DNA from: an uncultured Pseudomonadota bacterium
GTDB taxonomy: Bacteria > Pseudomonadota > Gammaproteobacteria > Methylococcales > Methylomonadaceae
Direction of reading: 5' to 3'
Assembly (NCBI GenBank): GCA_903918375.1
Contig: CAIXED010000007.1
Location: 1 to 52,171 of the forward strand
DNA length: 52,171 nucleotides
Part shown: in pieces, positions 16,421 to 24,540 of the stretch
How the letters are laid out: each line of letters begins with the position of its first letter
Position numbering within the stretch: position 1 is the first letter of the stretch
Translations under genes and position numbers: made by a program
The notes under the pieces: model-generated
Database searches by the model: none
What the model saw: only the letters and a program-made list of their open reading frames with translations
What the model was told of the DNA's origin: nothing

Positions 16421-17398
16421 TTAGGCGACGGGTGGAATGATGTGATTAAACGATGTGTTAACCAGCGCCAATTGTTGCGCGGGTTGTTGTGCCTGATTGA
16501 TAGCGGTTTTTTGGCTGACGGGTAAACCACCAAGATGATCGAAATACCAACCGATATGCTTGCGGGCGATTTTAACACCACAATCAGTGCCGTAAAAACT
16601 GTATAGATTATCAAGGTGCTGATTGATCAAGGTTTTGACCTCGCTCAAACTCGGCGGCAGATAGCTAACACCCTGCAATTTGGCTGCAAGTTCAGCGAAA
16701 ATCCACGGCCTGCCTTGGGCGGCTCGCCCTATCATCACCGCGTCTGCACCGGTGTAATTTAAAACCTGTTGAGCTTTTTCGGCGCTAGTAATATCACCGT
16801 TGGCGATCACCGGAATCGTCACCGCTTGTTTGACTTGTTTAATGGTGTCGTATTCAGCATCACCGGTAAATTTACAAGCGCGACTGCGACCATGGATCGC
16901 CAAGGCTTGTATGCCCTGCTGTTCGGCAATTTGCGCGATTGTAACGGCATTGCGATTAGCTAAATCCCAGCCGGTGCGAATTTTCAAAGTCACCGGCACA
17001 TCAACTGCATTCACCACCGCTGACAAAATCCGCGCGACTAAAGCTTCGTCTTTTAATAATGCCGAACCAGCAGCCACCGAACAAACTTTTTTCGCCGGAC
17101 AGCCCATATTGATGTCGATAATCTGAGCACCGCGCTGACAATTAAGTTTTGCCGCTTCAGCCATTTGCTGTGGATCGGTACCCAAAATTTGCACCGAACG
17201 CAGACCACTATCGTGACTGTAATCGGTTTTTTTCAGCGTTCGGGGATGGTGTTGCAAATCGGTTTTAGAAATCACCATCTCCGACACCGTCAAACCTGCC
17301 CCAAACTGGCTACACAACTGCCGAAACGGCCCGTCGGTAACGCCCGCCATTGGTGCAAGAATTAGATTATTGGGGAGTTGGTAAGAACCAATTTGCAT
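16421..17398 (-). CDS. dusB: tRNA-dihydrouridine synthase B
   Basis: The 325-residue FMN enzyme reduces uridines in the tRNA D-loop. Markers are LAPMAGVTDGPFRQLC near residue 14, DINMGCPAKKVCSVAAGSALL near residue 95 with the catalytic cysteine, IRTGWD near residue 140, IHGRSRACKFTGDAEYD near residue 168, PVIANGDI near residue 195 and MIGRAAQGRPWIF near residue 221. It is the first gene of the dusB-fis transcript; the 85 bp upstream of it up to the next gene can hold its promoter. Confidence 0.95.
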   Translation of the reverse strand: MQIGSYQLPNNLILAPMAGVTDGPFRQLCSQFGAGLTVSEMVISKTDLQHHPRTLKKTDYSHDSGLRSVQILGTDPQQMAEAAKLNCQRGAQIIDINMGCPAKKVCSVAAGSALLKDEALVARILSAVVNAVDVPVTLKIRTGWDLANRNAVTIAQIAEQQGIQALAIHGRSRACKFTGDAEYDTIKQVKQAVTIPVIANGDITSAEKAQQVLNYTGADAVMIGRAAQGRPWIFAELAAKLQGVSYLPPSLSEVKTLINQHLDNLYSFYGTDCGVKIARKHIGWYFDHLGGLPVSQKTAINQAQQPAQQLALVNTSFNHIIPPVA

Positions 17399-17483
17399 GG
17401 AAGATGAGTGCCAACGAAAAGGCAGGGCATGATACCTGAAAAGCTTTGATTTATCGAGACTTAGAGTGTGGATCGACCGCTAA

Positions 17484-18059
17484 TTAACGACCTTTACTCA
17501 TAATCTCAACCATTAATCCATGCCACTTCTTAGCATCCTGCAAAGCAAAAGCGCCATCGCCTTTTGCCTGTTCGATAAATTCGATTTGATGCTGGGGATA
17601 TTTTGCATCCTTAATAGTCAGCTTTAATAAAACGCTTTTTATCGTATGACTATCGGGGAATTTAACATTTGCGGGTTGCTCAGCTGGAGACAGAGCTACA
17701 GGGGTTTTCGCGCTTGAAAAAAGTAAACTAAGCCCATCAACCAACAGCTCACAATCCAAAATAGTGTTATAGGCAATCAATCTGACCGAAATTTCTTCTT
17801 TTTCAAAATCGCCATTAATTAAACAAATTTGTTTCGCTTGTTGGTCTATCGCAATACCGGCCAAACTCGGGTGGGTTGAAAAAGGAAACTTAATCATGAA
17901 TTCGGTTAACTTAAAGCCTTTGCGGATATGCAACATCTCCACTATTTTTTGATGGATGTCGGCTTTTTTCTGCAAACGTAAATCTAATAATTCTGGCTTA
18001 TCTTTAATACACAACAAAAATAAACCTGCACCAAACAATAACCCTAGCAACCAATCCAT
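17484..18059 (-). CDS. Membrane-anchored protein of unknown function
   Basis: I do not recognise this 191-residue protein. The first 17 residues form a short membrane anchor (MDWLLGLLFGAGLFLLCI). The rest is soluble with mixed charge and no catalytic motif I can name; it includes PSLAGIAIDQQAKQICLIN, which resembles one strand pair of a beta-sandwich. It ends 85 bp before dusB on the same strand. The upstream gene, another anchored protein with an alanine/lysine-rich tail, ends 15 bp before it, so the two probably form one unit. Confidence 0.7.
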   Translation of the reverse strand: MDWLLGLLFGAGLFLLCIKDKPELLDLRLQKKADIHQKIVEMLHIRKGFKLTEFMIKFPFSTHPSLAGIAIDQQAKQICLINGDFEKEEISVRLIAYNTILDCELLVDGLSLLFSSAKTPVALSPAEQPANVKFPDSHTIKSVLLKLTIKDAKYPQHQIEFIEQAKGDGAFALQDAKKWHGLMVEIMSKGR

Positions 18060-18074
18060 ACAATTCCCTGAAAC

Positions 18075-18488
18075 TTATTTTTTCTTTGTTTTACTAGCCG
18101 CTGCGGCAGGTGCCGATTTGGGCGCTTTTTTAGGTGCCGCGGCTGGTTTAGTGGTTGTTCTTGGTTTTCTAGCGGGTTTTTTAGGCGCTTTAACTTCGAC
18201 TTTTTCAGGGCTGGGCAACAAAGAAGCTATTTGAGTCTCGTAATGACGACGGAGAGCGGAGTCAGTCGGATAAGGATGGGTAATCGCTAATTTCTGATAT
18301 TCCAAATGCGACCAATAATGCCTTCTCAAGGTCGAGTCTTCTGGAATAAGATTGATATTTTGGCTAGACGTATTGACTGAATACGTAGGTGTTACTGATT
18401 GCGAACTACTTTCAGTAGTCGCTTTAAGCGGTTTTATAAATAAAAAATAAAACACCGCAAAAGCAATTAACAAAATGATAATTTCCAT
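18075..18488 (-). CDS. Membrane-anchored protein with duplicated LRRHY motif and Lys/Ala/Pro-rich tail
   Basis: This 137-residue protein has an N-terminal membrane segment (residues 2-20) and a short linker. Two copies of a helical motif follow (DSTLRRHYWSHLEYQK near residue 50 and DSALRRHYETQIASLL near 77). The last 45 residues are highly basic and built of lysine, alanine, proline and threonine, like the tail of an H1-type histone or a nucleic-acid-binding low-complexity tail. I know no name for it. Topology would put the tail in the cytoplasm if the N-terminus is outside. It precedes another anchored unknown by 15 bp. Confidence 0.7.
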   Translation of the reverse strand: MEIIILLIAFAVFYFLFIKPLKATTESSSQSVTPTYSVNTSSQNINLIPEDSTLRRHYWSHLEYQKLAITHPYPTDSALRRHYETQIASLLPSPEKVEVKAPKKPARKPRTTTKPAAAPKKAPKSAPAAAASKTKKK

Positions 18489-18585
18489 AATTCCCCCTCA
18501 AAATAGAATTTAAACCGACTATATCACGGGCTATTTATCTATGGAATTATTATTGACCTTGCTTGACTGGCAGTTAGTTTAATCA

Positions 18586-18628
18586 CCGATAGCCAAGGCA
18601 TTGCTTAGTTATTTGCCTTGGCTATCGG
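18586..18628 (-). terminator. Hairpin terminator downstream of sulP
   Basis: Fifteen perfect base pairs (18586-18600 with 18614-18628) close a 13-base loop, 12 bp after the stop of the SulP gene. The minus-strand tail is only moderately U-rich (GATTAAAC), while the plus side is followed by TTTATTTC. It is a strong hairpin, possibly bidirectional. Confidence 0.7.
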
Positions 18629-18640
18629 GTTTATTTCTGA

Positions 18641-20287
18641 TTAATTATCTAGCTTTCTTCTAGCCGCTAAATGATGCTCTGAATAACTGTGATGGTCATC
18701 TAAGCCAACAATTTCACAGCGTCCACCGTTGTGATTGTATTCATCACAGTAATGGTGAATAAATTCCATCACCGTATGGTCAATCAATTCCGCTTCAGTT
18801 AAATCAAAAATCACGGTTTTGTGTTCTGGAAAATCGGCTAACAAACTTTTTAAGGTAATAAAGTTTGAAAACACCGCTGCGCCGCTGACTTCAAGATGAT
18901 AAGTATTTTCATCAGTTTGATTAACGTGGTAAGCCATGGTAAAGGCGTTGCTCAGTTTCAAACCGCGGCTAACGTGAATCAACAATTCCAAGACAATACC
19001 AATCGCAACACCAATCAATAAATCCGTCGCTAACACGCCGATGATAGTGATAACAAACACGGCAAAGTTATCGACACCCACCGCTAAAGTTTTGGCAAAC
19101 TCTTTTGGCGAGGCCAAACGGAAACCGGTGAAAACTAATAAAGCCGCCAATGAGGTTAATGGAATTTCGTGAATTAACTTAGGAAACAGCGCCACGAAAA
19201 TCAGCAAAAACGCACCGTGAAAAAAGTTCGCCCATGCGGTTTTTGCACCGTTGTTGATATTGGCCGAGCTACGGACAATTTCAGCAATCATCGGCAAACC
19301 ACCAATCATGCCAGCGATCATGTTACCGATACCGACAGCAGTTAAGTCGCGGTTCAAGTTTGAGTTACGACGATAAGGGTCAAGCTTATCAACCGCCGAA
19401 GCACTTAATAAACTTTCCAAACTACCGACTAACCAAATTGTCACCACCGAAATCCAAAACTCGTGATCAGCGATTTTTGAAAAATCAGGGAAGTAAAAAC
19501 CAGCCAGAAAGTTCTCAGGCACTGCCACCAAGAAAGACGGGCCAACGGTAAATTCATGGTGCGGCAGAATTTCGGCATCAGGCAAGAATAGATATTGATG
19601 AATATGATCCAAATCGAAATATTGCCCTAAACCTAAGCCCATCAACACCACCAACAATGGCGCTGGAATCATTTTTAAGATTGGCTGTTTGATTAAGGCC
19701 CAAGCAATTAACAAAGCCAAGCCGCATAAACCAATAAATGCCACTTCTGGGTTCATATTGATAATCGAATGAGGCACTTCAGCAATCACCCCCAGCAAGC
19801 TCTTGGCTTCTGGTTTAACACCTAGCAAAGTGTGAATTTGCTTGGCCATAATGATGATGCCAATCGCCGCCAACATGCCGTGTACCACCGACGATGGAAA
19901 AAAGGCACTGAGTTTGCCGGCTTTAAATATCCCTAATAACACTTGTAAGGCACTGGCAATCACAATCGCAGCCAAGGTGTAACGATAACCTGCCATTGCA
20001 TCGCCCTGTCCTAAGGCTTGCACCGCATCAACAATCACCACAATCAAACCAGCCGCTGGGCCGTTGATGGTGACAAAAGAACCGTTAATTCTCGACACCA
20101 CTAAACCACCAATAATGGCCGTGATAATGCCACCCATCGGAGGGAAGCCCGATGCCATAGCAATACCTAGACACAATGGCAAAGCGATTAAAAACACCAA
20201 AAAACCCGACAGCAAATCGCTGCGCCAGTTTTCGACTAAACCGGGCAAACCCGTTTTAGGTAAAGAAAGAGGAGATGAGTTGGACAT
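18641..20287 (-). CDS. SulP-family anion transporter with STAS domain, candidate bicarbonate importer
   Basis: The 548-residue protein has the SulP/SLC26 fold. Early membrane helices begin with FLVFLIALPLCLGIAMASG near residue 31, then FVTINGPAAGLIVVIVDAV near residue 71 and FFPSSVVHGMLAAIGI near residue 129. The cytoplasmic STAS domain covers roughly the last 100 residues (YHLEVSGAAVFSN through VMEFIHHYCDEY). Substrates in this family include sulfate, bicarbonate and other anions and cannot be read from sequence. The nearby dabA-dabB and nhaD genes suggest sodium-linked bicarbonate uptake, as known for BicA-type members. It is transcribed alone, with a terminator behind and a long leader in front. 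Confidence 0.88.
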   Translation of the reverse strand: MSNSSPLSLPKTGLPGLVENWRSDLLSGFLVFLIALPLCLGIAMASGFPPMGGIITAIIGGLVVSRINGSFVTINGPAAGLIVVIVDAVQALGQGDAMAGYRYTLAAIVIASALQVLLGIFKAGKLSAFFPSSVVHGMLAAIGIIIMAKQIHTLLGVKPEAKSLLGVIAEVPHSIINMNPEVAFIGLCGLALLIAWALIKQPILKMIPAPLLVVLMGLGLGQYFDLDHIHQYLFLPDAEILPHHEFTVGPSFLVAVPENFLAGFYFPDFSKIADHEFWISVVTIWLVGSLESLLSASAVDKLDPYRRNSNLNRDLTAVGIGNMIAGMIGGLPMIAEIVRSSANINNGAKTAWANFFHGAFLLIFVALFPKLIHEIPLTSLAALLVFTGFRLASPKEFAKTLAVGVDNFAVFVITIIGVLATDLLIGVAIGIVLELLIHVSRGLKLSNAFTMAYHVNQTDENTYHLEVSGAAVFSNFITLKSLLADFPEHKTVIFDLTEAELIDHTVMEFIHHYCDEYNHNGGRCEIVGLDDHHSYSEHHLAARRKLDN

Positions 20288-20429
20288 GGTTTATCTCATT
20301 CAATATGGAAAAACCAAATTTATGCAGAATACATGCCAAATCTACTCGACCCGCGTTTTTCAAGATAAACATAAGTAGTTAAACAAAAGCAAACAGGGCG
20401 CCAGCCCAGAATCTTGCTTGCCACTTAAG

Positions 20430-20530
20430 CCGTTCGTGCTGAGCTTGTCGAAGCATGAGCGGCGAGGATTGGCGACCGACTCCGGCTTTCCCGTTCATCC
20501 TTCGACAAGCTCAGGACGAACGGGAAAGCC
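20430..20530. repeat. Interspersed palindromic repeat (CTTCGACAAGCTCAG type)
   Basis: Two 24-base arms (20430-20453 and 20499-20522) are inverted copies with one mismatch. A second 13-bp perfect inverted repeat (20484-20496 with 20518-20530) is nested at the right. The core CTTCGACAAGCTCAGGACGA is a very widespread extragenic repeat in proteobacteria. The 388-bp gap 20288-20675 holds this element, an AT-rich stretch and two dyads at 20629-20666; no gene is seen. Confidence 0.8.
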
Positions 20531-20628
20531 TTAACTTGTTTGCCAAATAATCGAGATTTTAATTCCACAATGACCAATTCACTTTTATTCAAATACTTAT
20601 CTAATTATTAGCGCCTTTAAGATCCGAT

Positions 20629-20666
20629 TGGTTTATAACCACCAACCAGATGGTTGATTTCAACCA
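20629..20666. promoter_or_regulatory. Two adjacent dyads upstream of sulP
   Basis: TGGTTTATAACCA (20629-20641) and TGGTTGATTTCAACCA (20651-20666, 7-bp arms) have centres about 23 bp apart, two DNA turns. The second is the exact reverse complement of a 16-mer at 26160-26175 in the nhaD-dabA divergent region. They lie between the porin stop and the sulP leader, so they may be an operator for sulP. Confidence 0.5.
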
Positions 20667-20675
20667 ATAACCCAC

Positions 20676-22148
20676 TTAAAACTCAAAGTGTGCCCTAAGC
20701 CCATAGACGTCAACCGGCCCACGATCCGCGTTATAAGCTGGATTGATGATGTGTTGATAATCCGCTGTCGCCCAAATTGAGCTAAACAGATTAAATTTAT
20801 AGAAAACATCGACTACTTGCTCGGCTTGATAGCGAATTTTGCCATCGCCGATAAAGCCATCAACACCGCCGCGATTGAGATAATCAACATGCGTAGCCGA
20901 CAACCAGCTACTGGCATAACCAACGCCCAGCGAATCTTTAGCTCGCCCCCAACGCTTGCCGGTCAACAAGCCACCAATCGAAAACGACCGATCCGATGAG
21001 GTGTAGGAATAAACTTCCGTTTTGCCATCGGAATACATACCGCGCATAAACACACCCAAATCATCGGTCAAACTTTGCTCAAAATTAACACCTATCCCCA
21101 GCTTGGTATTGCCTTTCCGCGCCCAACATAAATCCGGTGCATTGGCATTATTCGAGTCATAACTGTAGCTATTACAAGCCGCCGCATTTTGAGCAGGATC
21201 ATTTTGATAAGCGGCAATCGCGTCACTAAATCGCGCCATAGGCTCGTAATTGCGATAGCCTAGCAAACGCACTGCGCCAGCTTGCTGATGGATAGTATGG
21301 CGATGTTCAATTTCAAACTGATCGCCATAGTATTTAAAGATTCTGAAATCCAACGGCAAGTCATTAGGGTTTTGCGGCGTGGCAAATCGACCCAAGCGAA
21401 AAGTCCAATCATCCAGATAATATTCTGCCGCCAATCCCACCGTGTAACCCCGCGCATCGGCAGCAAAATCGTAAGCGCCGTGAGTCATAAACGCCATGTT
21501 TAGAAACTGCTGACGCAAATCACCGGCATAGCTGTTTTTGTCAAAAATATCCAGAATGCTTAAATTGCCACCGGTGAATACCAGGCGATGGCTATCAACA
21601 CTACCAGCTAATTGCATTGGACCAGAGGCGACTTTTTGGCTTTCGCCACCTAAATTGAAAGTTTGTTTTAGATAAAACCGCGATTTGTACCAAGTCGCAC
21701 TCACCGATCCGGTTTTTTGTAGCTCAAAGTTTTGAATACTGCCGCCCAAGCCTTTTAAATCCGACAACGGTAATTCTGAAATCATTTCCGGTGCCAAATA
21801 TATCTCACCGCCCTGCCAGGCTTTTGCACCAAAGTAAGCGGTGACAGTACCAGTAAAACTGCGCTCAGCTGAGGCAGTTAATGAATTCGGTGAGCCATTG
21901 AGATTGGTGTAGGCGGCAGGAAAAGCCGGTTTCCAACTGGAAATATAAGTTGCTTGGCCATAAGCATTCCAGCGTTCATCATTCATATCATGCTGGCCAT
22001 TATTGGCTAGCCATTGCATAAAGGAAAATTTGTCAGCCAAATCAGGTAAAACCAGCTCATCAGCAACAACAGATCCACTCCACACCATTACCGAAGCCCT
22101 AACTAAAAAGCAGGCAATCGTTAACAAGGATCGATGAAATTGCGGCAT
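20676..22148 (-). CDS. OprB-like carbohydrate-selective porin family outer membrane protein
   Basis: The 490-residue protein has a signal peptide (about residues 1-29, ending SGSVVA) and then the pattern of an OprB-type barrel. It has a mature N-terminal helix (KFSFMQWLANNGQHDMNDERW), alternating amphipathic strands rich in aromatic girdles, GNLSILDIFDKNSYAGDLR near residue 194, GYTVGLAAEYYLDDWTFRLG near 234, and a C-terminal strand ending in phenylalanine (RAHFEF). Members pass sugars or other small solutes. In this position, beside SulP, NhaD and DabAB genes, it could serve anion entry, which is inference. It lies 91 bp downstream of the KdpE-like regulator gene. Confidence 0.85.
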   Translation of the reverse strand: MPQFHRSLLTIACFLVRASVMVWSGSVVADELVLPDLADKFSFMQWLANNGQHDMNDERWNAYGQATYISSWKPAFPAAYTNLNGSPNSLTASAERSFTGTVTAYFGAKAWQGGEIYLAPEMISELPLSDLKGLGGSIQNFELQKTGSVSATWYKSRFYLKQTFNLGGESQKVASGPMQLAGSVDSHRLVFTGGNLSILDIFDKNSYAGDLRQQFLNMAFMTHGAYDFAADARGYTVGLAAEYYLDDWTFRLGRFATPQNPNDLPLDFRIFKYYGDQFEIEHRHTIHQQAGAVRLLGYRNYEPMARFSDAIAAYQNDPAQNAAACNSYSYDSNNANAPDLCWARKGNTKLGIGVNFEQSLTDDLGVFMRGMYSDGKTEVYSYTSSDRSFSIGGLLTGKRWGRAKDSLGVGYASSWLSATHVDYLNRGGVDGFIGDGKIRYQAEQVVDVFYKFNLFSSIWATADYQHIINPAYNADRGPVDVYGLRAHFEF

Positions 22149-22239
22149 GAGTGATTTAAAGACGGGGGAAAAGAGCGGAGATTATCGCAAAAAAGCACAG
22201 AGGGCTTGATGACATTTAGGTGACAAACCGTGTACAGAA

Positions 22240-22938
22240 CTAAGCTTCATGAACTGCCAAACGATAACCAACACCAATTTCAGTTAACAGATAACGCGGT
22301 CTGGCGGGATTGATTTCCAGCTTATGTCGCAACTGCCCCATGTAAATTCTCAGGTAATGTTGGTCATTAATATGCTCTGCCCCCCAAACTTCTGTCAGCA
22401 TTTGCCTATGGGTTGCCACCAAACCTGCTTGCCGAACCAGAATACTCAATAAACGAAATTCGATAGGCGTGATGTTAACTTCTTGGTTATTAATGAATAC
22501 CTTACGCGCCGCCAAATCCACTTTTAATTGGCCGGTTTGAAACAGCTCGCTGACTGGGTAACCCCTATTGATTCGTCTTAGCAAAGCTTGTAATCGCGAG
22601 TTCAACTCACCTGCGCCAAAAGGTTTAGTCAGATAATCATCAGCGCCAGCATCCAAAGCCATAATTTTGTTTTGCTCTTGGCTCCGCGCTGACAATATCA
22701 ACACCGGAATATCCGATAGCTGCCGCAAGCGTTTGGTGACTGAAATACCATCCATATCAGGTAAACCCAAATCCAGTACCACCAAATCCGGCTTGTCGTT
22801 TTTCAGCATCGATAATCCGGTCTTGCCATCCCCAGCTTCAATAATCCGCCAACCTTTATGCCCAAGACTGGTTTTTAAAAACCGCCGAGTTTGCTGATCG
22901 TCTTCAATTAACAATATTACTGGCTTACTTGGATTCAC
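22240..22938 (-). CDS. OmpR/KdpE-family response regulator (second KdpE paralogue)
   Basis: The 232-residue protein has a receiver domain with acidic pocket IEDD (residues 11-14), phosphorylated aspartate at 56 (VVLDLGLPDMDG) and lysine in YLTKPFGAGEL. A winged-helix output domain follows (ITPIEFRLLSILVRQAG through TEIGVGYRLAVHE). It resembles the KdpE at 38460-39155 along its whole length. Its start overlaps the stop of the KdpD-like kinase gene by 4 bases, so they form one two-component system. Neighbours suggest targets among nhaD, the porin, sulP and dabAB rather than kdpFABC, but this is inference. Confidence 0.88.
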   Translation of the reverse strand: MNPSKPVILLIEDDQQTRRFLKTSLGHKGWRIIEAGDGKTGLSMLKNDKPDLVVLDLGLPDMDGISVTKRLRQLSDIPVLILSARSQEQNKIMALDAGADDYLTKPFGAGELNSRLQALLRRINRGYPVSELFQTGQLKVDLAARKVFINNQEVNITPIEFRLLSILVRQAGLVATHRQMLTEVWGAEHINDQHYLRIYMGQLRHKLEINPARPRYLLTEIGVGYRLAVHEA

Positions 22939-24500
22939 AGCGAAGCGCCTCCCAATTCATCCAAGTTCAATAAGGGCGGTTCTCTCAACGGTAAATTCAT
23001 GATGAATGCCGCACCGCTCTTACTGCTTTTATTCATCGCTTTCATGGTTCCACCATGCGCTTCAATAATCGCTCGGCACAAGGCCAGACCTAAACCAACC
23101 CCACCTTGTTGAGTTTCAGTTTCAAGGCTATAAAATTTTTCAAAGACTTTTTCTTCCATACCCACAGGAATCCCAAGCCCATAATCAGCAACCACTAATT
23201 GCAAACCGGTTGTTGATTTTTCGGCGCTAATATCAATAGGACTGCCCGCTGGCGTGTATTTGATGGCGTTTTCAATCAGATTGATCAACACCTGTTCAAG
23301 CAATACCGCATCAACCCACACTAATGGCAAATTACTCGGTAACTGAGTCCGAACCGGTCGGTTTTGTATACTTCTATTCAAACGGTTTAATGCACTCCCA
23401 ACAATTTCTTCCAGCGCATTCCAGTCTTGATGGAGAATAATTTCACCGCTACTAAAACGCGCCATATTTAAAATTTTGCTGGTTAAATCCGACATCCGCT
23501 GCGCTTCATCGAAAATCACTTTGCCAAAATCTTGTTTATCGTCATCGCTACAGTCATGCCCACTTTCCAATAAAGCGCCAGCAGCACCAGTAATACGGGT
23601 TAACGGGGTTCGTAAATCATGAGAGATAGCGCTGAGTAGCGCATTGCGTAACGATTCGGTTTCGGCTTGCAAAATTGCATTTTTGGCTTGTTCAGCAAAA
23701 TGTAAGCGTTGCAAGGTCTGAGCAATTAAGGTGCAGAAGGTGTCAAAAAAATCGGTTAAGTAAAAATTGGATTCACCACCCATTGGCGCTATATCGATGG
23801 CAAGGATTGCGAACGCTGATTCTGATTGCTCTAGCGGATAATAAAAAACTTTAGGATGCTGTTGCTGCTCGATTTTACGATGTTGGAAAACCGCTTGAGC
23901 ATCTGCCAAATTGACATTGCGAAGTGAGCAATTGAGCGGCTTTGCATTGGGATAAACAAGGCTGCCCTGCTGATTAGCAAACAACAACACCGAAACCACC
24001 CCGAATTGTTGGTAAATATGCTGTACCGCGACCGTGGAAATAGCTTGCTTGTCCCTTGCTTCGACTAATGCCGCACTTAGCCGGTATAAGGCATTCGCAC
24101 GGCCTTCACGCTGCCTAGCTAACTCTGCATTTTGATGGGCTTTGTTCTGTAAATTACTGGTCAGGTTAGCAACCACCAACATCACAAATAAACCAACCAT
24201 ATTTTCGAGGTCAGAAATCGCAAACGAGAAAATAGGCCGAGCAAAATAAAACGCAAACAAAGGCGCACTTAATAACGAGGCTAAAATCGATGCCGCCAAG
24301 CCAAAAAAGTTAGCCACCAAAAACACGCCCAGCAGATAAATCATCAGAATACTAGGACCGCCCAATACATCGCGTAATGGCCAGTCAATTAGCGTACAGA
24401 CAAAGGGTGTAACAATTCCCCATAAGTAAGCCAGCCAAACACTCGATGATGACTTATCTAATCGACTTTTATCAGCGAGTTGATTGAAGAGATTAATCAT
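22935..24500 (-). CDS. KdpD-like sensor histidine kinase lacking the N-terminal KdpD and Usp domains
   Basis: The 521-residue protein corresponds to the C-terminal half of KdpD. It has four membrane segments of the DUF4118 type (about residues 22-112), a GAF-like domain (about 135-270), the dimerization/phosphoacceptor helix with His294 in AISHDLRTPL, and an HATPase domain (NLIENAIKYTP, DYGLGIP, GVGLGLALCRAIIEAHGG). The roughly 370-residue N-terminal region with the Walker A motif and Usp domain, present in the KdpD at 35686-38424, is absent. The start is a clean ATG with no upstream remnant, so this is a short architecture and not a frameshifted gene. It is coupled to the regulator gene by a 4-base overlap and follows nhaD by 40 bp. 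Confidence 0.88.
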   Translation of the reverse strand: MINLFNQLADKSRLDKSSSSVWLAYLWGIVTPFVCTLIDWPLRDVLGGPSILMIYLLGVFLVANFFGLAASILASLLSAPLFAFYFARPIFSFAISDLENMVGLFVMLVVANLTSNLQNKAHQNAELARQREGRANALYRLSAALVEARDKQAISTVAVQHIYQQFGVVSVLLFANQQGSLVYPNAKPLNCSLRNVNLADAQAVFQHRKIEQQQHPKVFYYPLEQSESAFAILAIDIAPMGGESNFYLTDFFDTFCTLIAQTLQRLHFAEQAKNAILQAETESLRNALLSAISHDLRTPLTRITGAAGALLESGHDCSDDDKQDFGKVIFDEAQRMSDLTSKILNMARFSSGEIILHQDWNALEEIVGSALNRLNRSIQNRPVRTQLPSNLPLVWVDAVLLEQVLINLIENAIKYTPAGSPIDISAEKSTTGLQLVVADYGLGIPVGMEEKVFEKFYSLETETQQGGVGLGLALCRAIIEAHGGTMKAMNKSSKSGAAFIMNLPLREPPLLNLDELGGASL

Positions 24501-24540
24501 ATTGCGATATTGCCACGCAGGGTGCTGTGGTTTTTACTGC

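Noticed and set aside
22935-24500. Frameshifted or truncated pseudogene of kdpD
   Set aside because: The reading frame is intact, starts at a domain boundary, overlaps its regulator gene by 4 bases, and nhaD lies immediately upstream with no kdpD remnant.
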